64,000 nucleotides of DNA from Nemopilema nomurai (Eukaryota; Cnidaria; Scyphozoa; Rhizostomeae; Rhizostomatidae): NCBI GenBank assembly GCA_003864495.1, contig ML133386.1, forward strand, positions 868,001-932,000. The letters are read 5' to 3'. The notes under the pieces are model-generated. The model was not told the origin of the DNA. It worked only from the letters and a program-made list of their open reading frames with translations, and made no database searches. The number at the start of each line of letters is the position of its first letter. Position 1 is the stretch's first letter. The position numbers and the translations under genes are program-made. Positions 34,636 through 46,200 of the stretch are shown here, piece by piece.

Positions 34636-35697
34636 ATGACGCAAAGAAACCTAAAATTGCCTCTTAGGAAAAGTGTTTACAGAGTGTGCATAGGAGAGGA
34701 TAGGACAGAAGATATGATGTGTAAAAGACAAAAACCTTCACAAAGAACATCACAATTTGTTGCCGAAGGTAGTCGTCCACTTCAGGACTGTAAGGGAAGC
34801 GAGAAGGTCAGAGAGTTGGGAATGAATTTCAGACGTCCTTCTTACATCTCAAGAAACAGTCGTAAGAGTCAATATAGGGAATACGTAACTCTTTTGGGCA
34901 GGAGCCCAAGAAACTCGAAGGGTGAAATATCGAGTGAAATATACTTAAAAGGCAACAAAAAGTGGATATTTGATGGTGAAGACTTTCATGGTTTAGAGAA
35001 TCGATGGTTGAAAGGCCGTTATAATGGCGATCAGACTTGTATCACTTACCAAAAATCAAAAGATGGGGTCGCAATGCAAAGACAACGGCAAACAAGAAAA
35101 GGGAGCTTTGCCTATAAGCAGAACCATAGCACTTCTAAGGGAGATGGGTTGGACGCAGAGCCTTCTGAGGAAATTTGCCACCAGATACAGAAAAGGGTTC
35201 CTGAACTTTCAACAGACCATGGAGCATGCGGTTGCTTTCCAAGGTTATGTAACACAGAGCAAAGAAATGTTGTGAAAACTGTCGTTTTCTTGGCAAGTGA
35301 CTCCTTGAAAGAAAGAGTGGAACAACCTGGAACAAACAACACAGCTACAGATTTGTACCGTTCTAAGGTGGCAGCATTTCTGAAAAAGAACCAGCCGAGT
35401 GCACCTCCAAAAAGCTTAAGGATTTCGAGCAAGCTAACGGATGGAATGCGCAGTATGGGACTACCTAACGTGAGAGGTAGAGAAAATGCAGCAAGTGACA
35501 TGGCGAGGAGAGGCCTGCTCCATCAGAGTGTTTACTTACGACCCTTCACAAGCCGTTATGAAATGCAGAACAATTGCAGCGAAAAAGAGGGCAAATGCAG
35601 ATACCTTAGGCTACCTCCAACGCCAGAGTTAACGGTAGGTGAAATATTCGCAAAGGACTCTGGTGAATGCAAAGGGGTTGAGGACCAATTGAAATAG
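34636..35697 (+). CDS. Hypothetical 353-aa protein, single exon, no recognised family
   Basis: An uninterrupted 354-codon frame in DNA where chance frames rarely pass 140 codons. An in-frame TAA lies 6 nt before the ATG, so 34636 is the first possible start unless an upstream exon exists. The protein starts MTQRNLKLPLRKSVYR and is polar, rich in Lys, Arg, Ser and Asn, with no signal peptide, membrane helix or long coiled coil. Visible segments include KKWIFDGEDFHGLENRW and a Pro-containing stretch near residue 255 (KKNQPSAPPKS). It is the only long frame on the plus strand, lying between two minus-strand genes. It could be a lineage-restricted gene, a retrocopy or a domesticated transposon frame. 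Confidence 0.5.
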   Translation: MTQRNLKLPLRKSVYRVCIGEDRTEDMMCKRQKPSQRTSQFVAEGSRPLQDCKGSEKVRELGMNFRRPSYISRNSRKSQYREYVTLLGRSPRNSKGEISSEIYLKGNKKWIFDGEDFHGLENRWLKGRYNGDQTCITYQKSKDGVAMQRQRQTRKGSFAYKQNHSTSKGDGLDAEPSEEICHQIQKRVPELSTDHGACGCFPRLCNTEQRNVVKTVVFLASDSLKERVEQPGTNNTATDLYRSKVAAFLKKNQPSAPPKSLRISSKLTDGMRSMGLPNVRGRENAASDMARRGLLHQSVYLRPFTSRYEMQNNCSEKEGKCRYLRLPPTPELTVGEIFAKDSGECKGVEDQLK

Positions 35698-36360
35698 GCA
35701 CCGCCATGGCTCTATATGTTGGCCAGAAAGGTCAAGGTGCTAAACAAGATGCTCTAGCCGGCGTTCAGTCAGACCTAAGTACTTCGTTAAGGTGGTACGA
35801 TTCTTCCCTAAAATTAGAGTAAGCAGGCATTTTGCTAACTTGTGCGCCAATGAAGAGCGGCACTACAGCCATCTTTTCTGCTACCTTTCACTTTAGCAAA
35901 TATCTTTATTACGCAAACTTTTTTAGTAAAAAGGCCTAAAAACCTTGTATAAGTCCATTACTGGCTATTCTTTGAACAAGTAGTAAAAAGAGTAGGAAAA
36001 TCCAGCCAATACAACTGTAAACAAGATAACCAAAAATGAATTCAGGTCTAAATCTGATGTTGGACACTTGGTAAGAAATCGCTTACTATCTATAGATGGG
36101 ACACATTAAACGGTGCCGCGCGCAAGAATGAAACTAAAATATTGAAGTATCCAAAGGACAAAGACAAATCTAGAAGTGAAACTAACGCTGTTCAAACTTT
36201 AATAATTCCTTTCTTATCATATACATAATTCTAGAATGAAAATTTACAAGACAGTATTTTGCGATAGAAAATGTTAGCTTAATCTGAATTCGTAAAGGTC
36301 CTCATTTATAAATTCTCGTATTCATCAGTTATCAGTGGTCAGTAAATGGAAGTTCATCTG
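35698..36360. other. Intergenic, 3' side of two converging genes
   Basis: Lies between the plus-strand frame ending at 35697 and the minus-strand receptor ending at 36361. An AATAAA on the minus strand at 35905-35910 could be the receptor's polyadenylation signal, giving a 3' UTR near 450 nt. Nothing else was recognised. Confidence 0.4.
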
Positions 36361-37267
36361 CTATAGCTGCAATAACTCTGTGTCCGATTCTTCGCTTCCG
36401 TTATCATTGTATGAGAAGTCCGTTAAGTTCAGGCTTACGCGGTTCGGCGGCTCCAGTTCTTCGGTGATTAGGCCCTCTCTTTGCTCGAGGTCACTGTCGT
36501 CTGATTGAACCTATGCATAGAAAGAAAGAGTTTTCTTGTTAATCAGACCAAACACGCCACAACTCGACAACAACCCAACGATTGAAAGGGCTACCAAAAT
36601 GAAAGCGAATAGTCCAATTGAAACAAACGGTAGGCGCTGACCTTTCTATACTTGTATCCAGGAGTTGAAATGTGTTTGCAGCAAATGTATCTTTTGGCGT
36701 TGTATCGTAAACACGAGGCGGCATTTGCCCTGAGGTACCAAAGAATTAGCTTAAGGATCACCCAAAAGTCAGTCTAGCAAAGAACACAAACTCTGCTAGC
36801 TTTATAACGGAGATCACTTTCCAACTGGAACAGTTACAGAGCAAAAACAGGGCTCAATGGGTGGCAAGTCATGAGGGACGTTTTTGGTATAGCTTGTCTC
36901 AAAACAATGTAGTCAGTGCAACAACTTTGCTGGAATCCGTTGCATGTCACATATTTATGCTTAAAACATAGGCACCTGCATCCAATCTCAATAAAACATT
37001 TGGAGACTCTATCAGCGTTCCTTACCAAATTCAGATCATACATTTTGCCTCACAAAAAGGTCGAATGGCTTACGGCTTCAGTTAAGGAAAACAACAAGAA
37101 ATGAATAATCCGCCGAGTTGGGAAGTCTCACTGACCTTCTTTCTGGGTTCCTTTGGAGGTAGATCAGAACGATGACCAATAAAACACTGAGAACGACGAG
37201 TACTGGCAAAGCAATGTGGTGCTTTCCAGGACCCGACTTCGTTGTTTTCACCACTGAAACAGGTTTC
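36361..37267 (-). other. IGF2R: IGF2R-like transmembrane helix and cytoplasmic tail exons
   Basis: Exon 30 (37136-37267) holds the helix ALPVLVVLSVLLVIVLIYL and a basic stop-transfer (QRNPERR). Exon 31 (36642-36729) has a CC pair and YKYRKV, matching the YKYSKV endocytosis motif of vertebrate receptors (YxxV type). Exon 32 (36361-36510) has an acidic serine cluster (SDDSDLE) and ends SEESDTELLQL. DTELL fits the DxxLL motif bound by GGA adaptors, four residues from the terminal region as in human DEDLLHI. Confidence 0.9.
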
Positions 37268-40200
37268 CTGCGAAAGAGGGTAGTTCCAGGTAGTAACGAG
37301 GCAGAATCAACAGAGCGAGAAAAGGAACTCCTACACGGTCCATCAAAATCGCCGTTTTAAATAAAAGGTCATTGTGCTTTCAACATGGCAGAGGAAGTAA
37401 AACTTGACAAACCTTGCTTTACATATCAGTTCTGTTGTTAAGGTAAACACATAGAAGCAGCTTTTGCGATCGAAGTTGACCATCTGCAGGGTTGTGTCAT
37501 CACTACAGGTAATGACAATTTGCAGCTTCACATCGTCACATGGGCCTTTACCACCAGAAAGGTCAACTATGATATTTGTGGAGTTCGCTGTGAACGAGAG
37601 TTTTGCTTAAGTCAAAACGCGTAAGCTCAGATGACTAAACCTGAGTGGCTTGATAAATAGATAGGCCCTTAAAAGTCCGGCTCGCCTGTTGTGTGTCTGC
37701 TCGGCTAGGCAGAATAAAGTTCATTCTCGGCTAAAGTTCATAAAGTTCTGTTTACATCTGTCCATTATCACATCGTTTCCCGCGAGAGGTTAGAGAGTCT
37801 TTGTCCAAAATATGGGGAAATCGCTCAACGGAGCGGCACTTAACATCTTCTTCTTACGACAATGGGGCAGTATATTAGGACTTAAAATAGGGCATCTCCT
37901 TGTCGTAAAAATCAGTAGCAACAAACAGTGCTGCACTTTATTTGGTAAAAGATCCATTTACCTAAGAGCTTTTGTGTCGATGCGAGAGCCAAGACGTCTA
38001 CAGCATCTGCGGTTTTCGAAACTCTGCACACCGCTGCAGTATGCGGGCACCCACTCGTTCCATCCTGAATGCCTCCGTAGATATTCGCAATGTAAGTGTA
38101 ACTAGAAAAATTGGAAAACTTCAATGAATTCACTAGGCCATTATCTAAAAGATCAAGATCTGTCCTTGCCTCTTATGTATTGAGTGGCGAAGCTAGATCC
38201 GTAGTCTTAATCATGCAAATATGATTGCCTAGCCCGCCGGAGACCTGGGGGTGCTATGAACCCCCCAGCAGGATTAAGGAAAATTTTGATGTTTTCATAA
38301 TGAAAATACCCTCAAATAAAATAAGATATTATTGTTCTAGCAATGAGACTGGAATACTAACATGCAACCTTGTTTGGAATATATTTTGATACCAATGGTA
38401 GGAGAGTCGTTTTAAAAAATTTGGAGGTTCAAAATTTGAGAGAAAACCTAACAAATTCCATGTTGCAAATTCGTGAATATATATAAGCATTAACTATCAA
38501 GTATATTATATAAGTGTAATGATGTAGCTTGCAAATAATTCCCAATTGCAGAAGGCTTGCAGCAATAAAGACACACAGCCAGCAATGAGTGTCGCAATAA
38601 TATATATTGGGGCTTTGGAGCATCTTTAATAAACAACAAGCTATAATAAAAAGACAATTCTAATCCCTTTCTAAAAATAGTTCTTTGATCAGCAACAAGT
38701 TAACTTCTAATCTCTGTCTTAATATGTTTCTTATTTCAGCAACAAGTTATAATAAGATGTAGTTCAAATCCCTTACTCAAGATAGTTCTACGACCGAACA
38801 ATTCTGCTGAATAGGCCGAAAAAATTTCTGCTCAGCCAGACTTTTGGCAGAAAAAGACTCCATTGTCAAATGAGACACCGTGTCACGATCGCCAATAAAT
38901 AAATGTGCACCATATTGAGTCATTGTCGACTTATAAGTAAATTAACGTGGTTCCATGGTTAGTATATTGTTGAACACACGAAGTCACGTCAAAAGTTACC
39001 AAAGTGAGGCAGCGATGGCGATGGCTATGTTTGCGCCCTCCAGAGCTCGATAAACCACGCAGAGAAGCCCATTGCGATTTTTTTCAATAACGTTTCACCT
39101 TGACTTTTTTATTTTATTCTTATAAATTGTTCCTAAAAACATATTTTGAAAATCTTTAGTAATGCTTGGCAGGACCTGCATGACCTCTAGCTTCACCACT
39201 GTATTTATTGCCTCTATGAATCAGTAGTAAATTAAATAGGGGACGTGCATAAATTGGTTTAAACGAGCAGTTTGTTTCCAGTCATAAATACGGCGTTACC
39301 AGCAATATCATGCTTGAGTATTGCAACCGATCTCTGTATTTAATATAAAATTTCATACCTAAAGTTCTTGTTCGTAGTATGTGGTTGCATAGAACAAATC
39401 ATGTTATGTAGAGTAAAATTAACCTTCTATCCTCTGCAACAAAATTGTGCTTTCTATCTGCAATCTTCTTGATGTCAAAACTTCTGTCACCATAACTCAC
39501 AACAGTGGGGACATTGGCAGGTAAACAGGCTAGGCTGGTTTCCCAATGAAAATAGAAAAACCTCACTGAAGTTGTTTTTACATCAGTCGTCAAAACAGGG
39601 TGTCCGTTGGCTATTAGTTTATTACATCTGAATGTGACGATGGTTATTGGCGTCTTTTTGCCTAGAAGAGCAAAAGACCTAGAAATGTTTATACTCATCT
39701 GCAGGACCTTTGAGGCTTACGCAGTAGGACATGTCAGCAGAGGCCTTTCGACTTTTGTCAAATCAAGAATGCGTGGTCAGCTGGTTCCACTTCAGCCGCT
39801 TGCAACATTGCTGGTTAAGTATCATGAACAAATTATAAGAAACATGCTAACCCTATGCGATAAATTACAAGAGATGTGCAGATATATCTGAAACTGAAGA
39901 AGGATTTACAAGAAGTTTAACGCAGGAGGTAGCTATAACAGTTCTTTTTGTTTAGTTTAGAGAAAAAAAATCGACCGACTTTATTGATCATGAGCACAAA
40001 CTTGATGAAGGAGAACCAGGCATTTGTAGCATTTCTAGATTGTAAAAACAGGTGATGCGAACGAAGTGACATTTAAATAAAAAGGTAGGTGAAAAATCAG
40101 TTGTAAACAAACCGCTTTCATCTTGCATATACTTTAAAGTTAATACTCCGGCCATTTCGTCGTAGCGAAGCCGCTGGTATCTGACCAATCCCAGGGGCCG

Positions 40201-43200
40201 ATAAATCGTTACGCCGCTGGTCGTTTCCATTCTGCACACAGCCGCCTTGCTGCAGTTGGCATAATTGGCCGCACTCTGGCCACAAACATTAAGCAGGTAA
40301 GTAATAGCTGGGAAACGGCTACTTCGGATCTGCAAACAAAAGAAATGGACTCGGAATAAAAGATGGCATAGTTTGAAATAAGCAAATCTTGCCAATTGGC
40401 AACAGGATTCGCAATGAAAAAATGAGATGTGGGTACCTTATAACCTTCCGTTTTTGGCTTTCTCAAAGGGCTGAGGTCAAATGCGTGCTTTGAAGATTTA
40501 TCTAGCACCATGCATTTGTTTTCATCTACTTTTTCATCTTCGTCGCAGACTTCTGATGTCAACCATTCAAATTTACAGACACAGTCATCACATCCTTTAA
40601 ACACAGGATGGCCCTTGAAAATAACATATGAAATTCAGTTACTGTTGAAATCAGACGAACAAAATCGGATGGAGGACAAAGAGGGGTGTTGATAATATCT
40701 GGATACTACTTTTGTGAAGCAATTAAAAAGAATTGGTGTTAAAAGGCACTTTCCTAGTACACTGGAGGAACGCTTCTAATCAAATGAAAAGGGTTTTCTC
40801 CAAAAATCATCTGGATTGTAGGGAGAAAATTTATCATAAGCTTGAATATATCATTTAGCAAATTTGTCGTTGGAAAAAGCAATTAAATAAAAAAACTAAG
40901 TACGCTACGGCAGTAACAAAACACGATGAAAAACAGGGAATAAAAGTTCCTGGAATTATCAGGTCTCCAACAGGATACTGTCTCCTACATATACTTTCAA
41001 TTTTGGTCATGCAAGACTTTTCATTTGTTGTTCTGTAATTTCAAAAAAACGAAGCCACACAGCAAGGTGTACACTCTAATGAGTTCCCCGCCCCCGGTTG
41101 TATTAAACCTTCGATGGAATAAAATGTATAATGGCTTGTTACCACGTGAGTCGCACTACTAGTAATTGAACCTTATTAACGAAAAAGTACTACCTTGTCT
41201 CCGTATATGCAAATAAACCTAATCTCTGTGCCCCATCGCTTGGATCTGTCAGTGGAGCAAATATCGCCATTCCCGTACCTCAACATCACGTTTTTCCCAT
41301 TATCAAATTGTGGTGGTGAAACTACTTCTCCAAGGCTCTACAAGCGAGAATTTGGTTACGAACGAGAAACAGATTACAAAACAACTTAACATGATTAATT
41401 TTGCTAATTTTCTAGACGATATCTACATGAATTTTACGATTAACATAGAAGAGGTTCAGAAACAGAAAATAATTGCAACTACAAACGGTGGACCACGCTA
41501 ACAAAATGGCAATTCTAAAAAGTTAGTGAATAAATTCAAAGAATTCGGAAAAATAAGAAGCAGCAAAGCGTGACACGTGGGATGAAAACACATCGCTACA
41601 CATGCCATTTATTAAAAATAGACCGATGAGGAAAACAATCATGCAATTAAACTATCAAACCTTTGCTGAAAACTGAAATGTTTACAAGCAATCAACATTT
41701 ACAAAATACGAAGAAGTGCCTGACCATAGCTTGCTGTCTTGGTGACTGTCCCGTTACTCTACAAGCAGCCGCACCAGCTGGACAAGGTGCTTCTTTGTCG
41801 AAGGCCAAACCTCTGCACACATTAATAAAGTATTTTGCATGCCCATCCTTCGGTATCACCTGAAATATAAGAGAAGTGAGAACAAGGAAAGTAGGAGAAG
41901 ATGCGAAGAAAATCACCATATGAAAACTTACCAGTCAGGACAAAAGGTGAGCAAAGAGGACAAAAACAGATGGTAGCAATGTGAAGGATAAAAAACAGCA
42001 ATGCAATGCACGGGACTTGATATAGAATCACTAAAAAGAGCACGGAATTGCAAATACTCTAGAAAAAGCAACAGATAAATCTACATCATGTGTTGTACCT
42101 CAATATTCGAGTTGATCCGCGAGAGTCGCCCAACATCGAAAGATTTTGTACTTCCAAAGGCAGTACACTGCACCTGAAAATGGCGAAATTTTACCAGTAA
42201 AAAAGCCGGGCAATGTTAACAACGGCGGAATGTAAATGCCGTCGCAATGTAAAGGCTGGCGCAATGTTAAGGCTGATGGAATGTAAATGCTGACGAAATG
42301 AAAAAGATGGCGCAATGTTTAGGCTGGCGGAATGTAAATGCCGACGAAATGTAAATGCCGGCGCAATGTAAAGGCTGGCGCAATGTTAAGGCTGATGGAA
42401 TGTAAATGCCGACGAAATGAAAAGGATGGCGCAATGTTAAGGCTGGCGGAATGTAAATGCCGGCGCAATGTAAAGGCTGGCGCAATGTTAAGGCTGATGG
42501 AATGTAAATGCCGACGAAATGGAAAGGATGGCGCAATGTTAAGGCTGGTGGAATGTAAATGCCGACGAAATGAAAAGGATGGCGCAATGTTAAGGCTGGC
42601 GGAATGTAAATGCCGACGAAATGTAAATGCCGGCGCAATGTAAAGGCTGGCGCAATGTAAAGGCTGGCGCAATGTTAAGGCTGATGGAATGTAAATGCCG
42701 GCGCAATGTAAATGCCGGCGCAATGTAAAGGCTGGCGCAATGTTAAGGCTGATGGAATGTAAATGCCGACGAAATGAAAAGGATGGCGCAATGTTAGGAT
42801 TGGCGGAATGTAAATGCCGGCGCAATGTAAATGCCGGCGCAATGTAAAGGCTGGCGCAATGTTAAGGCTGATGGAATGTAAATGCCGACGAAATGAAAAG
42901 GATGGCGCAATGTTAAGGCTGGCGCAATGTAAAGGCTGGCGCAATGTTAAGGCTGATGGAATGTAAATGCCGGCGCAATGTAAATGCCGGCGCAATGTAA
43001 AGGCTGGCGCAATGTTAAGGCTGATGGAATGTAAATGCCGGCGCAATGTAAATGCCGGCGCAATGTAAAGGCTGGCGGAATGTAAATGCCGACGAAATGA
43101 AAAGGATGGCGCAATGTTAGGATTGGCGGAATGTAAATGCGGAAATGCCGGCGCAATGTAAAGGCTGGCGCAATGTTAAGGCTGATGGAATGTAAATGCC

Positions 43201-46200
43201 GACGAAATGAAAAGGATGGCGCAATGTTAAGGCTGGCGGAATGTAAATGCCGACGAAATGAAAAGGATGGCGCAATGTTAAGGCTGGCGGAATGTAAATG
43301 CCGGCGCAATGAAAAGGATGGCGGAATGTTAAGGCTGGCGGAATGTTAAGGCTGGCGCAATGTTAAGGCTGATGGAATGTAAATGGCGGCGGCAAGTAAA
43401 GGTTGGCGGAATGTAAAGGTTGATGGAATGTAAATGCCGATGAAATGAAAAGGATGGCGCAATGTTAAGGCTGGCGGAATGTAAATGGCGGCGGCAAGTA
43501 AAGGTTGGCGGAATGTAAAGGCTGATGGAATGTAAAAGCTGGCGGAATGTAATTGCTGGTGGAATGTTTCCATATCTGCTGCTGGAATACAAGAGTAAAA
43601 CAAAATGCTAAATTCCTAGGGCACAAATTAAGAAGGACTCGCACCTGCTTTTCACAAACGTATTTTGTTCTCCAAATAAAAACTAGCATACAGTCTTCTA
43701 GAGGAGACATCAAAATCGGCTTTCCCTCATTTTCTTCTGGTGCGCAGACAAATGTTATTAGTACCTCCCTTTTACATTTACATTTCTCGCACGTGTCACC
43801 ACCTGTATATTTCAGTGTTAGTACTTTATCATATAAAACTGTTTCATTGAAGTTTCCTGCGTTCATTTTGTAGCCTGGATTTGACCTTATTAGTCTGCAA
43901 GCCCCCGAGTTTTCTCCGCATTTTCTTCTTACTGAAACGGATAAGAAATATTGGGAATACAGATCTAGCAGTAAAGTTCGAGAAAAATATTTATCACAAA
44001 ATCAAGTAAAGCCATTTTCTGGTCTTAAAGCGAATGAACAGATCCGATCACGACTCCCAATCTTGTTTGTTAGGGAGTTGTGTTCACAATCCAAAGGCAG
44101 ATCTAATTGAAAGCAAAACTGATGTTATAAAAATCGTCGAAACGATGCTTTGATTGATATATACGAAAACTAAATGGGGAAATGCAAATTTTTGAAAAAA
44201 TTTCTGACTTTCATCGATCACGTGAATGCAAATAAAACTTAGTGCATATTTGGTGCAACTAAGAAAAACGTTGAGAAAAACGTCGAGAAAAAGGATCAAA
44301 GGGAAACTTTATAGATGAAAATGGTTTAAACCGGTGAACAGAGACACAACGCAAACGTGGGATCAATGTCCCGTGGCACACGGTCTTTGATATAACTGAA
44401 AAATATGAAATCAGAACCATACACTGCTGGTCGTGAAAAGCGCCACAAACACGAATGAAAAAGTAGCCTCCATGGCCATCGTCGACTTGCACTTCTGGCT
44501 TCAGCTGGAGCGGGGTGAGGTCAATGAGGTTGCCAGAGACAGGGCTGATGACTTGACAGTTGGGGTGGAACACTCGCCTTTGACTGTTTACTGGCATAGC
44601 CACAGAAGTCATCCAGGTAAACTCGTGGAAGCATCCGTCAGCTTTCACCAAAATCGGCTCACCTATACCCTTGGGAAAATAAACAAAGTCACGTATTACA
44701 GAAGTTCAGAGCTCACTTTTATCGGATGAGTAGACAGGGTGTGGTGGGTTATTTCATTTCGTAAATAAAAGCGGCAAGAAACGGGAACTGGTCCCATGGC
44801 AAATGGAAACAAGCACAGTCATGGATTCAACTTACTGCATTTTTTTCTGGGACAACTAGCCTGATCTTTGAAGAGAAATGCTGGCTTCCTCTGCAGACGT
44901 CACCTCCAACATAGTGGAGCACTATGTCGTTCCCTTCCATGTACGGAGGCTGAGAAAGAGATCCAAGATTCAGCCTGAAATAAAAAGTCTTTTATCATGC
45001 ATGGTGAGGAACACCAAATACAAATGCAACTGCTTTCTACCTTCGTCAAGTTCTGGTAGGGTTGTTGCTCAACTATTTTGAAGGTCTGTGTGAGTGCATT
45101 ACTTGCAAATCTTGGCTGAGTATGGGGTTCTTTCTTCCACAGATATCATAAAGGTGCTTCTTCTAAACGTCCCAAATACGTAGAACCCTTATGTAGAATC
45201 CTTACGTAGATTTCCACTTCAAAAGAGCTTTCAGGCCCTAATGACATTTTGTTTACTCTTAAAGCAGAAATGCAAAGCAAATAATCGACACGTGAAGTGT
45301 CTGTAGCCTCTCTGCAAAACATATCTACCTTTGAGATCCTCGGATCATACAGATTCCCGATTGGTCTGGACAGCCTTTCACCTCGTTGCCCCCCGTCTTG
45401 ACGATACTCCTGCATACATTAATGTAGATCTTCCGTTCCACCGGGTAACCAACTTGATCTGTGTCTATCAGAGCGCGCCAGTTTATGTCCCATCTTGACA
45501 GTGGTGAAATGTCGTACATTTTGTCTTGCCCTTTTTCATTGACAAACAGACTGCATTCGATTTTGTAATGGGGCAGGCACGCTGCATCTGATTTCCACTC
45601 AAATTCGTACCTAAACTCATAAGAAATCACTATAATAATTATATTCAGTACTCTTAAACCTACAGCTAACTAATGTAGCGATTACAGCAGCATATCTAAA
45701 TTTGGAAAAAAAGGAAAGAACTTCATCGATTCCCAAAGGACTCTACAGAGAATGCAATTTACAACCTTACAACTATGACCGTAGGCTTGATTAATTGCCA
45801 ATGTGTCGCCACATATACTCTGTTGACAGCGCTTTTGAAGAAACTCAAGGAATTAACGCACTATGGGATCGAGGCGCAAGCAAAAAAAACAATGGCACCG
45901 CTGGACTTCGAGTTTTAGGCAGCTGAATTTTGTGCACTATCCTGAAAGTTTACAGACTCACTTTTATACGCTCTTTCTATCACCTTCTAGTGTTTTCGTT
46001 CCGCAACTGGCTACTTTTTCAGCTTTGGTCTTTTTCCGACGTTTGCATGCTCTGAAGAGTTTCGGAAAAAAGAACTCAAAAGTATGCAAAATTGGTTCCG
46101 CTTTTTCTGGCTATTAAAAAGTTGTGCACCACAAAGCACTTGTTCGCTGAGTCATTTTTGTTCCATGGCCTAGTAAAAGGTTTCACAAATTTTTTGCTTC

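Noticed and set aside
35112..35501. 129-aa minus-strand frame
   Set aside because: Antisense shadow of the 353-aa plus-strand frame.
42100..43592. Several 70-168 aa frames with HLH/RRHLHS periodic peptides
   Set aside because: They are translations of the 17-bp minisatellite; 3 x 17 nt gives a 17-residue period with few stops.
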